A stretch of 64,000 nucleotides of DNA from Draconibacterium sp. (GCA_016705335.1 JADIYN010000001.1:62001-126000), one strand, 5' to 3'. Shown: positions 28,358 through 39,156, counted from the first letter of the stretch. Numbers and translations are program-made. The notes: a model not told the origin generated them from the letters alone.

Positions 28358-28459
28358 CAATAAAATTTATAAAACCTGACTTCCGGTTCAGGAAAAAAAA
28401 CCTTTTCAGAAATTTCAGGAAGTGATTTTCAGTTTTAATCAGTATTAAATGTTCAGAAG

Positions 28460-29782
28460 ATGAAGATAGTATATATTATCGCATTTGACTTGTTTATAAA
28501 CTTGTGTTCAATTTATAACATAACAGCTCAGACTTCAACCATTCAGAAAGATAAGTTAACGGAATTGATAAACTCATTTATTGACGTGTATAATTCAGGT
28601 AATAGTCTTGAATACAAAAACTGGTTTGTAAATTCTGGCTTAAACAAAACAGAAATTGAAAATGCGGTTAAAAGCAACCTTAACGCTTATCACTATATTG
28701 GAAAGGTAAAAATCAGAAAAACAGACATTATCTCGCCAATAAACGTTGAAGCATGGGTGCAGACTATCGCTTACGATTCATGGTGGAAATTTTCAATTGT
28801 TACCGACTCCACGCAAAATTTCAGATTCCGGATTATTCAGCCAGCCGGGTTTAGTGAATCCTTTATTCATGAGGGCAAGTTGTCTGAAAGTGAAATCGTT
28901 TCAGAAATAGATTCCTATTGCAAGCGACTTGCTGATTCAAATGTTTTTGCTGGAAATGTATTTATTGCTGACAAGGAACGGGTGATATACTCCAAATCAT
29001 TTGGTAATAATTCACTAGGGAAGCCAAATAATCCGGAACAACAATTTGGTTTGGCTTCATTGGGAAAAATGTTTACTGCAGTGAGTGTTTTACAGCTAAT
29101 ACAAAATAAACAAATCAGTCTTGATTCAACTGCAGCAACGTATCTTCCTCAGTTTAAAAATAAAATCATCGCAAAAGAGGTTACTATCCGGCATCTTCTC
29201 ACTCACACTTCTGGGATGGGTGATTTTTTCGAGAATCCGGATTATCAGAAAAATGCAGCAAATTATAAAACCACAAATGATTTTTTGCCAATACTCGAAT
29301 CGGATTCCTTAGGCTTTAAACCAGGAAGCAGTTGGCAGTACAGTAATTCGGGTTTTATTCTTTTAGCTTTAATAATCGAAAAAGTAACCGAAAAGTCATT
29401 CGTAAATTATATAGAAAACAATATCCTGAAGAAATCCGGAATGACGATGACAGAAGTTGGCAGTGGCGCTGGTGGAGGCCTTTCAACCGTGCCAGATCTG
29501 TTCCATTTTGCCAATGCCCTGAAAAGCAACAAGCTATTAAACGAGGAAACAACTCAGTTATTCTTCGAATACACAGTCGACGGAACCTGGGGATTAGGCA
29601 GTGTTCACCAAAAACTTGGAACTGAAAAGATATTTGGACATGGAGGAGATTATGAGGGCGTATGCACAGATTTTGGAATGTATTTAAATTCCGGGCATAC
29701 AGCCATTGTATTATCTAATACAGACCCTCCTTTTGCCCATTTTATAAGTGATAAGATTAAGGAACTAATAATAAGGAGGTAA
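28460..29782 (+). CDS. Serine hydrolase, beta-lactamase family, with N-terminal DUF-like domain
   Basis: 440 residues with a signal peptide (YIIAFDLFINLCSIYNITAQ). An N-terminal domain of about 110 residues resembles the alpha/beta domain preceding many Bacteroidota penicillin-binding-like hydrolases. The catalytic domain has SxxK in LASLGKMFTAV, YxN in YSNSGF and HxG in GHGGDYEG, plus IRHLLTHTSGMGDFF. It belongs to the same superfamily as the gene at 26505 but is clearly not a recent copy. Intact frame, no operator-like site upstream. Substrate unknown. Confidence 0.85.
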   Translation: MKIVYIIAFDLFINLCSIYNITAQTSTIQKDKLTELINSFIDVYNSGNSLEYKNWFVNSGLNKTEIENAVKSNLNAYHYIGKVKIRKTDIISPINVEAWVQTIAYDSWWKFSIVTDSTQNFRFRIIQPAGFSESFIHEGKLSESEIVSEIDSYCKRLADSNVFAGNVFIADKERVIYSKSFGNNSLGKPNNPEQQFGLASLGKMFTAVSVLQLIQNKQISLDSTAATYLPQFKNKIIAKEVTIRHLLTHTSGMGDFFENPDYQKNAANYKTTNDFLPILESDSLGFKPGSSWQYSNSGFILLALIIEKVTEKSFVNYIENNILKKSGMTMTEVGSGAGGGLSTVPDLFHFANALKSNKLLNEETTQLFFEYTVDGTWGLGSVHQKLGTEKIFGHGGDYEGVCTDFGMYLNSGHTAIVLSNTDPPFAHFISDKIKELIIRR

Positions 29783-30111
29783 GGTAGAAGCAATTGTCCA
29801 GATTAAAAAGAAAGGTATAGCATATATTTCAGCCAGGTTTCAAACTTATTAACCGGAGAGTTGCATCCAGATGTCGGATGAAATTATAAAAACCATTTTC
29901 TGTTTACATGAAAAGATAAAAACCTGTAAGTAATCTGGTTCTCCGGTAAAGTAAATTTTCTTTAAAATCATTTTTCATTTGGGTTTGTATTGAGAAGTTC
30001 ACCCAGTGTTAAGGATAGTTAAGTATTGAAATCTCTGCTGAATCAGGCTGTTGACTTATTTTTAAGGCACATGTTTACGGTATTCAAGTATATTTGAAAA
30101 TATATTTCTGC
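29783..30111. other. Intergenic region without recognisable gene
   Basis: About 330 bases with frequent stops in all frames. No hairpin with a T tract and no tRNA-like pattern. I see nothing beyond ordinary AT-rich spacer. Confidence 0.4.
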
Positions 30112-30145
30112 TTTGAATTTTGAATTCAATAACTATATACATTTG
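30112..30145 (+). promoter_or_regulatory. Bacteroidota-type promoter
   Basis: TTTG (30112-30115) and TACATTTG (30138-30145), a perfect TAnnTTTG -7 box, are separated by 22 nt. The next start codon is 34 nt downstream. Confidence 0.5.
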
Positions 30146-30178
30146 TGCTGTTTATGAACGGTGGAAATATCATCATTT

Positions 30179-30550
30179 ATGATAAAATTGAAATTGCTTG
30201 TTATACTTATTTTGTCGCTGTTATTACTGAAGTTACATAGCGGGACAAATCATCTGAAACAAAATGTTTTTGCCAACGATTTCAGCAAAAATGAATTAAG
30301 TTTTGAAGCCAATGATAATAACAATTCAATGTCGGGAATTTTACCTTCAATTCCTGTGTATTTCAATATTGTAACTGAAAATCCGGTTTCTTTTTCATAC
30401 AATGCAAAATCGAAAGAATTAGTCAAGTTTATTATCCATTCAACAACAAAAAATAATTCCAATCTTTCATTTCATCAATTTTCATTTTTCAGCAGGTATT
30501 GCTCTGTATTTAGGCAGATTTTCCTGAAAACAGCCTGCTTCCGTTTGTAG
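30179..30550 (+). CDS. Small secreted or membrane hypothetical protein
   Basis: 123 residues; start at 30179 (MIKLKLLVILILSLLLLKLHSG) gives a clear signal peptide or anchor, and the upstream in-frame Met would spoil it. The mature part is Asn/Ser/Phe-rich without known motifs and ends in basic/aromatic residues (FFSRYCSVFRQIFLKTACFRL). I do not recognise the family. A good promoter box lies 34 nt upstream and a second small membrane protein follows, so expression is plausible. Confidence 0.5.
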   Translation: MIKLKLLVILILSLLLLKLHSGTNHLKQNVFANDFSKNELSFEANDNNNSMSGILPSIPVYFNIVTENPVSFSYNAKSKELVKFIIHSTTKNNSNLSFHQFSFFSRYCSVFRQIFLKTACFRL

Positions 30551-30654
30551 CTTTATAAACTCAAAAATGGGCAATTCACGATTTGCCAAATCATTTTTTA
30601 AATTTTCTCCAAACATTAAATTTTAATGAGTTTAATAATTCAATATACTACAAA

Positions 30655-30795
30655 ATGGAAAATACAAATCAAACCATACAACCAAACGATAAAAAGTCAA
30701 CAAATGATTTTGTAAAATTAGTAATCGGAATTTTCGTATTTATATTAATTCTTGTTGCTCTTAAATATTTGGTTAGCGCTTTAGGGATAATATAA
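30655..30795 (+). CDS. 46-residue single-pass membrane protein
   Basis: Starts MENTNQTIQPNDKKSTND; a hydrophilic N-terminus is followed by one hydrophobic helix (VKLVIGIFVFILILVALKYL). It lies about 100 bp downstream of the small protein at 30179 and ends just before a strong terminator. A longer in-frame start exists at 30583, but M30655 gives the natural topology. Function unknown. Confidence 0.55.
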   Translation: MENTNQTIQPNDKKSTNDFVKLVIGIFVFILILVALKYLVSALGII

Positions 30796-30824
30796 AAACC
30801 CTTTTTTATAAGATGTTTCGTAAA

Positions 30825-30855
30825 AACCACTTCCTTTTTCAGAAGTGGTTTCTTA
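30825..30855 (+). terminator. Rho-independent terminator
   Basis: AACCACTTC (30825-30833), loop CTTTTTCA, GAAGTGGTT (30842-30850), then TCTTATTTT. It ends the two-gene unit of small membrane proteins. Confidence 0.85.
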
Positions 30856-30932
30856 TTTTATGACTTATTTTTTGCCGAATAATCAAGGTTTTAATTTTCG
30901 GGTAATTTAACTTTAGCCATCTCATCCGAAAT

Positions 30933-30962
30933 AAAAAAAAATTCCCGGTCATGGCCGGGAAC
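30933..30962 (-). terminator. Rho-independent terminator, minus strand
   Basis: TTCCCGG (30942-30948) and CCGGGAA (30955-30961) pair. The A tract at 30933-30941 becomes the T tract on the minus strand. It lies 40 bp beyond the restored stop of the minus-strand membrane protein gene. Confidence 0.8.
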
Positions 30963-31001
30963 TTAAATATTTTGTTCAGAAGTAACTTTTCAAAAATCAG
31001 G

Positions 31002-31416
31002 TCAGGTTGTTTTTTCTTTGCCCCAGGTTAAAACAATTACCAAACCGAGTATGGCCATTACCACAGTGTTAACAACAACATCCACAATTATTGCAGTAAA
31101 ATTGTTAAACATGGTTGTCATGGAATAATACCCCAAATCAAGGCTAAGTGAAAACAGATCCAAATAATGCACCGGTTTTCAAACCATCAACAATTCCTTT
31201 TGCGCCCGACCATTTCAAAAAAAGTGTCAGTAATAATGCAATTGTTAGATTGGAAACAATCATAGCCCACCAAATCATTTCCATTTCAGGCCTGCTTGAA
31301 CATTGATTAAAGTTTGCTGCGTAAAAATCCATCAGCAAAATTCCCCAAACCAACCAGCCCATTAAAAAATAGGCAATTCCACCAAATAAAGTTCCTCTGA
31401 TAATTTTCATGTTCAT
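31002..31416 (-). CDS. Four-helix membrane protein of unknown function (frameshifted)
   Basis: The first 90 residues read MNMKIIRGTLFGGIAYFLMG... with two hydrophobic helices. The frame then stops at a TAG, but dropping into the next frame after GGATCTGTTTTCACTTAGCC (plus about 31144-31160) gives ...FSLSLDLGYYSMTTMFNNFTAIIVDVVVNTVVMAILGLVIVLTWGKEKTT to a stop at 31002. One T is missing from the TTTT run. Restored length is about 138 residues with four membrane segments and a short Cys-containing loop (NFNQCSSRPEME). Family not recognised. Confidence 0.6.
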
Positions 31417-31539
31417 ATTCGTTTGATTTAAATTAATGATGAAGAAATTTACTGCATAATTTTAAAATGAAAATAATCCCGGGCAATTCAACTTCATTTT
31501 TTTTACTTTTAACGGCTCATTCAAAAAAATTTCAGAACA

Positions 31540-33010
31540 ATGAGATTGAAAATTCTTATAAGTGTATCTTTTTTAATCCTTTTTTGTTTTTCAGGATTTT
31601 CACAAGAAGGTGAAACAGGTAAAATTCTGACAAACTTTCATTCCATTTCAAGTCATGAATTGTTGGATTTTGCAAAAGAATTGAGTTCTGATAAATACAA
31701 AGGCAGGCTTTCTGGCTCGTCTGAATATTTTGAAGCCGCAAAATGGTGTGCCGGCAAATTTGCTGAATGGGGTGTAAAACCTGCTGGGAACGGTAGTTAT
31801 TTTCAGGAGTTTCCAAATGAATATTCCGAAGTTTTATCGTTGGGCGAAGTTGTTTATTCAAACAATAACACGGAAAAAACCCTGTCATTTCCTGATGAAT
31901 ATTTACCCGGTTCAAATTCTGCTTCGGGTAAGGTCACCGGCGAATGGGTTTATGTTGGTTATGGTATTACAGCTACGGAGTTGGGTTACGACGATTGCAA
32001 AAATGTTGATGTAAAAGGCAAAATTATTATTCTGGAATCAGGCATTCCATATTCAAAAAACGATACAACGCTGGCCAGATGGACTCCTTACGCATACCAC
32101 CGTTACAAATTCAGAAACGCTGTAAAACATGGTGCTGCCGGAATGAATTACGCAAGTTTGATTGCCAATCCGAATACAGTTTATTTGAATGATTTTGCGT
32201 ATGCCCATGTCAGCAACAAGGTGGTTGAACAGATTTTTTTGGATGCAGGAAAAGATTATGAAGCAGTAAAAAAAGATCTTCAGGAAATGAAAATTCCTTC
32301 ATTCAGTTTCCCTGAGAATCAAAAAATAAGTATTTCAGCAGAAACAAAATATTTCCCCAATGCCTTGGCTTGCAATGTGGTTGGGTTGATTGAAGGCTCT
32401 GACCCGGAATTAAAGGATGAGGTAATTATAATTGGTGGACATCTTGACGGACAGGGAAGTATGGGAAATGTAGTTTTCCCGGGTACGCTAGACAATTCAT
32501 CGGGAGTTTCCGATATTCTGGGTGCTGCAAAAGCACTTGCTACTTCAGAAATTAAACCAAAGCGATCAGTACTTTTTATTCTGTTTGGTGGCGAAGAGTG
32601 TGGTTTATACGGAAGTGAGTATTATACAAAAAATCCGCTTTCCCCATCGAAAAAAACAAAACTGATGATAAACCTTGATATGGTTGGAAACGGCACCGGT
32701 TTTTACCTGGCAAACGGGAAAAGTTATCCTGAATTATATAAACATTTTGAAAGTGCCAACAACAACTTTATTCATCGACAGATGTATGCTTCAGAGTGGA
32801 GAAAAAATTACGGACGGCCGCGTTCTGACGAATCCAAACTTCGAAAAGGCAGGTATTAAAACTTTTGGAATGTGGACACGCAATTCTGTTTTTCCTGTTT
32901 ATTATCACCATCCAAAAGATAAAACCGATGTGTTGACTCTCGAAATTATGGAAGATGCTGCAAAACTGCTGTATTTAGGTGTTTTGGGCGTCGCAAATGA
33001 TCTTAACTAG
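31540..33010 (+). CDS. M28 family zinc aminopeptidase (frameshifted)
   Basis: Secreted metallopeptidase of about 490 residues: signal peptide MRLKILISVSFLILFCFSGFS, a PA-type insert domain (WVYVGYGITATELGYDDCKN) and the M28 catalytic domain. Zinc and catalytic residues visible: H and D in IIIGGHLDGQG, D in TLDNSSGVSD, Glu pair in GGEECGLYGSEYY, D in INLDMVGNG and the final His in VYYHHPKDK. One base is missing near 32833-32843, after which the frame continues GIKTFGMWTRNSVFPVYYHHP. It degrades peptides in the periplasm or outside; exact specificity unknown. Confidence 0.88.
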
Positions 33011-33113
33011 AGTTTGACTTTCCAAGTCAAACATAATCTGATTCTGAAAACTTTATAACAAATCAATTCATAAAACTTTTGTACTTTTTCTGTTTTAAAC
33101 TAAAAAACAAACT

Positions 33114-33917
33114 ATGCAATTCGAAGGCAACATTCTTAAAATGCGCACAGAGCTGGCAACACCGGTGAAATATACATTGCCCGTAGGTGAAAATTTAATC
33201 GAAATGAATGACTTGATTGGCAAGGAAATTTCGATGTATTTCACAGGTCAAATCAACTGTATTTCATGCGGAAAACAAACCAAAACGTCATTTGGACAAG
33301 GTTTTTGTTACAACTGTCTGCAAACTGCACCCGAAGCCAGCGAGTCGGTTTTGCGTCCTGAACTTTCGAAAGCACACTTTGGAATTGCCCGCGATATGGA
33401 GTGGGCTGAAAAACATGACCTCATCAACCACATTGTATATCTTGCCGTTTCAAGTGAAGTGAAAGTGGGAGTTACCAGAATCCACCAAATCCCAACCCGC
33501 TGGATCGACCAGGGGGCAACTATGGCTATTAAACTTGCAACAACTCCTAACCGACATATTGCGGGTATAATCGAAGTTTTCCTGAAAAAGCATTTTACAG
33601 ATAAAACCAACTGGCGTGCAATGTTGAAGAATGAAATAATTGAAAACATTGATCTTGTTTCAGAAAAAGAAAAAGTAATTCAGTTGTTACCCAAAGAACT
33701 TAGGAAATATATTGAAGCAGATAATTCAACTACCCAAATTAACTATCCGATACAAATTTATCCAAATCAACTAAAAAGTGTTGGCTTCGATAAAACTTCA
33801 AAAATCGAAGGAATCTTAACAGGAATTAAAGGTCAATACCTTATATTTCAAGATGATTCGGTTTTGAATGTCAGAAAATACAGCGGTTATTTTATTCAGA
33901 TAAAAAGTCAATCATAA
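33114..33917 (+). CDS. DUF2797 zinc-finger protein
   Basis: 267 residues. N-terminal beta-rich segment, then two CxxC pairs, CISCGKQ (about residue 46) and CYNCLQ (about residue 65), forming a likely zinc ribbon. A GIY-YIG-like or nucleotide-handling core follows, characterised by HIVYLAVSSEVKVGVTR and QIPTRWIDQGATMAIKLA. These blocks define DUF2797, which is widespread but uncharacterised; I do not assign a function. Cytoplasmic, monocistronic, intact. Confidence 0.8.
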   Translation: MQFEGNILKMRTELATPVKYTLPVGENLIEMNDLIGKEISMYFTGQINCISCGKQTKTSFGQGFCYNCLQTAPEASESVLRPELSKAHFGIARDMEWAEKHDLINHIVYLAVSSEVKVGVTRIHQIPTRWIDQGATMAIKLATTPNRHIAGIIEVFLKKHFTDKTNWRAMLKNEIIENIDLVSEKEKVIQLLPKELRKYIEADNSTTQINYPIQIYPNQLKSVGFDKTSKIEGILTGIKGQYLIFQDDSVLNVRKYSGYFIQIKSQS

Positions 33918-34053
33918 TTCCCCAAAATTGTAAAAAAACACATAAAGGATTAACACAGATTGTAAACGTTTAATTTACATTAGTTTTAAAACTTTTAGAC
34001 TTTCATTGTTTCACTGACAAATCTCTTGCTTCTGAAACGTAAAATTTTCTTAA

Positions 34054-34086
34054 TTTGCCCGAAGTTTGGTTAAATAGCTAATTTTG
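34054..34086 (+). promoter_or_regulatory. Promoter of ilvE
   Basis: TTTG (34054-34057), 21-nt spacer, TAATTTTG (34079-34086): matches the Bacteroidota -33/-7 consensus. The start codon is 32 nt downstream. Confidence 0.6.
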
Positions 34087-34118
34087 GCGAAAAACCATTG
34101 ATAACAAATTTTCGAAAA

Positions 34119-35118
34119 ATGGAAAATATAGATTGGAACAACCTGAATTTTGGTTACATAAAAACCGATTTTAACATCAGGTGCACATATAAAAATGGAA
34201 GTTGGGGCGACCTTGAAGTAAGTGATAGTGAATACTTTTCAATGCATATTGCTGCCACTGCCATTCATTACGGACAGGAATCTTTTGAAGGACTGAAAGC
34301 TTTCAGAGGAAAAGACGGAAAAGTACGTGTTTTCAGAATGGATGAAAATGCAAAACGAATGGTTGATTCGGCAGACGGAACTTTAATGGCAAAAGTTCCA
34401 GTCGAAAATTTATGGAAGCTGTAGTAAAGCAGTAAAACTAAACGAAAGATTTGTTCCGCCCTACGAATCAGGAGCTTCATTGTATATCCGTCCGGTTTTG
34501 TTTGGCTCCGGTCCGCAAATTGGTGTAAAACCGGCTGATGAATATATGTTTATGGTTTTTGTGATGCCGGTTGGTCCTTATTTTAAAGGCGGATTTCAAA
34601 CCACACCTTTTGTAATTATGCGTGAGTTCGATAGGTCTGCGCCTCAGGGAATGGGAAAATACAAAGTAGGCGGTAATTATGCAGCAAGTTTGGTTGCAGG
34701 TAAAAAAGCACACGAACTGGGTTATTCAAATATTTTTTATCTTGATGCAAAAGAGAAAAAATATATTGATGAATGTGGTGCTGCCAACTTTTTTGGGATA
34801 AAAAATAATACCTATATCACTCCGAAATCATTGTCAATTTTACCATCGATAACCAATAAAAGTTTGATGGTATTAGCAGAAGAAATGGGGATGAAAGTTG
34901 AACAGCGCAGGGTGCCTGTTGAAGAACTTGCAACTTTTGAAGAAACCGGTGCCTGCGGAACGGCAGCTGTTATCAGTCCGATCAGCAAAATCGATGATTA
35001 CGATGAAAATATATCGTATGTCTTTTCGAAAGATGGAAACCGTCCAATCAGCGAAAAGCTCTATAATAAACTTCGCGCCATTCAATATGGCGATGAACCG
35101 ATAAATACGGATGGGTAA
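34119..35118 (+). CDS. ilvE: Branched-chain amino acid aminotransferase (frameshifted)
   Basis: PLP enzyme (fold type IV) for the last step of Leu/Ile/Val synthesis or the first of their breakdown. Starts MENIDWNNLNFGYIKTDFN. Family blocks: HYGQESFEGLKAFRGKDG, SLYIRPVLFGSG, PLP Lys in GKYKVGGNYAAS, YIDECGAANFFGI and TGACGTAAVISPI. Two single-base losses near 34402-34410 and 34426-34430 disrupt the frame; restored it reads PVELFMEAVVKAVKLNERFV and totals about 334-336 residues. The protein is of the longer BCAT2-like type seen in Bacteroidota. It has its own promoter and terminator, so it is monocistronic. Confidence 0.92.
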
Positions 35119-35171
35119 CTGTGTTATAAAAGCCCCCACCCTCCAAAGGAGAGAGAATGAAAATGAAATAG

Positions 35172-35199
35172 AAAGCTTCGGTGTTGCCGGAGCTTTTTC
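35172..35199 (+). terminator. Rho-independent terminator after ilvE
   Basis: AAAGCTTCGG (35172-35181), loop TGTTG, CCGGAGCTTT (35187-35196) with one G-T pair, then TTTC. Confidence 0.8.
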
Positions 35200-35313
35200 T
35201 TTGCTTGAATACTCAAAACGATCCTATTCTTTTTTAAATAGAAAACGATGCCGATATTTTTGATATTTTTGAAACTTACTATTCAATAAAATTTCAACGA
35301 ATTAACCTGAAAA

Positions 35314-37267
35314 ATGAAAAATCTATTTCAATCAATTGCAATGATCGCATTTTTGGCCTCAGTAGTATCCTGCGCAGATAATAAGACAGAGTGGACTGTA
35401 AAATCTCCTTCTGAGAACATTGAATTCAAGGTTGTATTTGGCGAAAACAACCGGTTAATGTATAGTGTTTCATTGCTTGAATCAGGAACTGCCAAACCTG
35501 TTATTGCCGATTCACCGCTTGGAATTAGGCGTGCAGATGCATCTTTTGTTGATAATCTGACTTTCGTTTCTGAAGTTGCCGATGTTACAATCAGCGAAAC
35601 TTTTGTACTGCCAATTGGTAAGAAAAAATCAATAAGTACCGAAACGAATGAGTTGACACTGAAATTTAAAAACAGGGAAAACAACGAAATTGAAATCATT
35701 CTCCGTGCCAGTAATGATGGCGTTGCTTTCCGTTACCGGTTTCCCGAATCGGACAACAATATGTTCTCGGTTAATGAAGAACTCACCGGATTTTCAATAG
35801 CCGGTGAAGGAAAAACATGGATGGCGCCATATGACAAAGTAACCTTGTATTCGCCCGGTTACGAAAGGTATTTCGAAAACGGTATTCCAATTGGTACAAA
35901 TGCACCCGGTGAAGAAGGTTGGTGTTTACCTGCCCTTTTTGAAACCGAAAATGCCTGGATGCTTTTAACGGAAGCAGCGCTCGATTCAACCTATTTTGGT
36001 TCACATTTACAGCCCAATGCCGATAGTGGAAAATATACAATCCGCATGCCCGAGAAAACTGAAGCAAACAATATTTGTACAAATATTCCGCAATCAACAT
36101 TACCCTGGGCAACTCCGTGGCGGGTTTTGATTATTGGAAAAAATCTCTCGGATGTAGTTGAATCAAATATGGTTGTAGCACTAAATCCCGAATCTCAGAT
36201 TGAAGACGAATCGTGGATTAAACCGGGTCGTGCATCGTGGAGCTGGTGGAGTGACTGGCCAAGCTCAAAAGATTTTGCCAAGCTGAAAAAATTTGTCGAT
36301 CTCGCCGTTGATATGGGCTGGGAATATTCGCTTGTTGATGCCAATTGGGATTTAATGACAGGTGGAAATATTGAAGAACTGGTAGAATATGCCAATTCAA
36401 AAAACATTGGAATTTTAATGTGGTACAATTCGGGTGGGCCTCATAACAATGTAACCGAGCGTCAGCGTGATATTATGAGTGATGACATTAAAAGAAAAGA
36501 AGAATTTAAAAAGCTGGCCGGTTGGGGAGTGAAAGGTGTTAAGGTCGATTTCTTCCAAAGCGATAAACCGCAAATCATAAAACAGTATTTTGATATTCTG
36601 AAAGATGCTGCCGACAATAAGATCATGGTAAATTTCCATGGTTGTACCATGCCATGGCTGGAACAGAACCTGGCCAAATCTGGTTTCGATGGAAGCTGTA
36701 CGCGGAGCAGAATCCTATGGTTTCGACAGTCTTTATACCGAAAATGCGGTTTGGCACAATACAATATTACCGTTTACACGCAATGTAATCGGATCAATGG
36801 ATTATACACCTGTTACTTTTTCGAACCAGAAATTCCCACACAAAACTTCGTTTGGGCACGAACTGGCATTGTCAATAGTTTTCGAATCGGGAATCCTGCA
36901 TTTTGCTGATAACTGCGAAACATACAGTTCGTTGCCGGAAGCGCCAAAAAACTTTATTAAAACAGTACCCGTTACCTGGGATTCTACACTGCTGCTTGCC
37001 GGTTATCCCAGGAAAGATTGTGTTATGGCGCGCAAGTCGGGCGATACATGGTACATTGGCGGAATCAACGGAACTGACGAAAAACTTTCATGGGAAATTG
37101 ATCTTTCGCGATTAAAAGGCGGCGGTTTCTCTGCTTCTGTTATTGCAGATGGAGATTCAAATACTTCATTTTCTTCTTCAGAATCAAAAATAAAATCAGG
37201 TGAAAAACTAAAAGTTGAAGTTCTTCCTTTTGGTGGTTTTGTAGCAACCTTAAAACCGGGTTTGTAA
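35314..37267 (+). CDS. Glycoside hydrolase family 97 (frameshifted)
   Basis: Periplasmic alpha-glucosidase/alpha-galactosidase family (SusB-like). Lipoprotein signal LASVVSCADNK; N-terminal super-sandwich (residues 30-290, including SPGYERYFENGIPIGTNAPGE), (beta/alpha)8 barrel (SWSWWSDWPSSKDFAKLKKF, ILMWYNSGGP, GVKGVKVDFFQSDKP, NFHGCTMP), then a C-terminal sandwich. The frame breaks at about 36650-36656, where ...GCTMP should continue RGWNRTWPNLVSMEAVRGAESY; two bases appear to be missing. An Asp in KVDFFQSDK suggests the retaining subgroup, but this is inference. Calcium-site Glu residues cannot be verified by eye. Restored length is about 650 residues, usual for the family. Confidence 0.9.
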
Positions 37268-37336
37268 TTGACAGTGAAATTTGTTTGTCAGATAAAAGTC
37301 TTTTAAACAAGAAAGCAAAAAATATGCTTTAATACT

Positions 37337-39115
37337 TTATTGAACCTCAACAGTTTTGAACTTTTCAGAAATACCGTTTTCGTTGATGGCTTCTATGGTA
37401 AACCAGTAGGTTTTTTTGCTGTCCATTGCTTTAAACCAGTATTCGTTCAGGTCGTGAACCATAAAACAATTGTATAATTTATCAGGATTTGTACCGTAAT
37501 AAATGTTGTAAGCATAAGCATTTTCAACCGGGCTCCATTTTATCCATGCACTCCGTTTATCTTTTTCTGTGCGCAAAACCATAAAAGTTTTTACCTGATC
37601 GGGTTTTGCCCCGTTTCCGGTTCCAAACACACGAAAACCACTTAAAGCGAATTTTCCGGTAGGCATATGAATGTTTTCGAGCCTGATAAAACGTGCCTGC
37701 ACAGGTTTATCCAGTTCAACATAATCATGTGGAATGTCGTTTTTATTCTGACTTTTATCTGCCAAAACAGTCCACTTTTTCCCATCGGTTGAATAATATA
37801 TTTTGTACTGGTGAAATTGTTCCCCACCGTTAATTTTTCCCAGATGATCACTTTCCACGTCCTGATCGGCATAATTGATCTGGATTGCATTAACTACGGA
37901 AATGTTTCCCAAATCAGACTGAATCCATTCTCCCGGGTTTCCAGTAGCAGCGCTCCACCAGGTTTTCATGTTTTCGTCGTTGGCATTATTGGCACTGTGC
38001 CCTCCCAAAGTTGACGAAACTGAAAGCGGTTTTTTGTAGTTTAACAAATACCAGTCAGGACGGGGCGATTTTTGTTTATCAGCTTCTGCGGGAAGGTACA
38101 ATGGATAATCGCCAAACGCAGTATTGCACCACATTACACCATCATTGTCAAATCCGGCAGGCCAGATTCCAATTCTTCTTTCAAAATTATTTTTTACTGA
38201 GAGCATAATTGTGCTTACATGCCACCAGTTATAATTGTTATCCTGAAAAGTGCTTCCGTGCCCGGCACCTCTTGCAAATCCTCCTAATTTCATGCTCATC
38301 GGATCGGATTGTGGAGTGAACGGCCCAAGCGGAAAATCGCCAACAACAACACCATCAGCATATCCGCTGAATTCAGTTCCCGGAGCGCCATATTGTAAAT
38401 AGTATTTCCCGTTATGTTTTGTCATGTGTGCACCTTCCATAAACGGATCGAGAAAAGTGTTGTCCATGTGTTCGCCAAACCGCTGCCAGCCATATCGCCA
38501 GGATTCGAGCAGATACATCTCTTTTCTTGTGCCAACAGGTTCCATTGTTTTGCGGTTCAGTTCGATGCCATACAATGGATAACTGTTGCTGCTGCCGTTA
38601 TACATATAAAATCGTCCATCGTCATCGGTAAAAAAATCAGGATCCCAGCCACCGATTGCAAAAGAATCAACGAGTGGTTTCCATTCATTTTCCTTTGGGT
38701 TGGTGCTCATCCAAATTGTAAATTTGTTTGTATAAGTTGACCCAAAAACAAGCATTGTATCACCAATTATTCCAACTGCCGGTGCACAAAGTTCATCGTA
38801 AACTCCGCCATTCCAGGGGCGAAGAAATTTGCGGCTTTTGAAATCCCAGTTTTGCATATCCGAACTCCACCAGTAACCCCATTGATTTGTGCTGAACAGA
38901 TAAAAATCGCCTTTGTAATTTACAATTACCGGGTCAGCGGTGGCGCGGTGACGTCCCCATTCCGAAAAATTGGGAATCGGCGTGTATCCGTAATCAATAT
39001 TAATTGGGTTACAATAGGTTTTTGCCTGTGTAGTTTGTGCCGAAATATCATTGACTAAAATGGTTATTGATATGCATGCAAACAAACAAATTGATCTGGA
39101 TACGAAAAGTTTCAT
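37337..39115 (-). CDS. GH43-like five-bladed propeller glycosidase with F5/8C domain
   Basis: 592 residues, intact. Signal peptide, then a five-bladed propeller with the GH43 catalytic triad pattern: DPVIVNYKGDFYLFST (base Asp), GGWDPDFFTDDDGRFYMY (pKa Asp) and FMEGAHMTKHNGKYYL (acid Glu). A discoidin/F5-8C (CBM32-like) domain follows at about residues 365-490 (WWSAATGNPGEWIQSDLG ... ARFIRLENIHMPTG), then a C-terminal FN3-like domain (SAWIKWSPVENAYAYNIYYGT). It probably cleaves arabinosyl, xylosyl or galactosyl side chains from plant or algal glycans. Convergent with the GH97 gene. Confidence 0.87.
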   Translation of the reverse strand: MKLFVSRSICLFACISITILVNDISAQTTQAKTYCNPINIDYGYTPIPNFSEWGRHRATADPVIVNYKGDFYLFSTNQWGYWWSSDMQNWDFKSRKFLRPWNGGVYDELCAPAVGIIGDTMLVFGSTYTNKFTIWMSTNPKENEWKPLVDSFAIGGWDPDFFTDDDGRFYMYNGSSNSYPLYGIELNRKTMEPVGTRKEMYLLESWRYGWQRFGEHMDNTFLDPFMEGAHMTKHNGKYYLQYGAPGTEFSGYADGVVVGDFPLGPFTPQSDPMSMKLGGFARGAGHGSTFQDNNYNWWHVSTIMLSVKNNFERRIGIWPAGFDNDGVMWCNTAFGDYPLYLPAEADKQKSPRPDWYLLNYKKPLSVSSTLGGHSANNANDENMKTWWSAATGNPGEWIQSDLGNISVVNAIQINYADQDVESDHLGKINGGEQFHQYKIYYSTDGKKWTVLADKSQNKNDIPHDYVELDKPVQARFIRLENIHMPTGKFALSGFRVFGTGNGAKPDQVKTFMVLRTEKDKRSAWIKWSPVENAYAYNIYYGTNPDKLYNCFMVHDLNEYWFKAMDSKKTYWFTIEAINENGISEKFKTVEVQ

Positions 39116-39156
39116 CCTTTCTAAAAATTTAATTTTGAACGACTGTTTTGCTGTTT

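Noticed and set aside
28358..28459. CCTGA/TCAGG hairpin after the cytochrome gene as terminator
   Set aside because: The stem is five base pairs and is followed by A, not T, on the coding strand.
37268..37336. Terminator between convergent GH97 and GH43 genes
   Set aside because: Only a weak AAAGC/GCTTT pairing around an A-rich loop is visible, too short to call.
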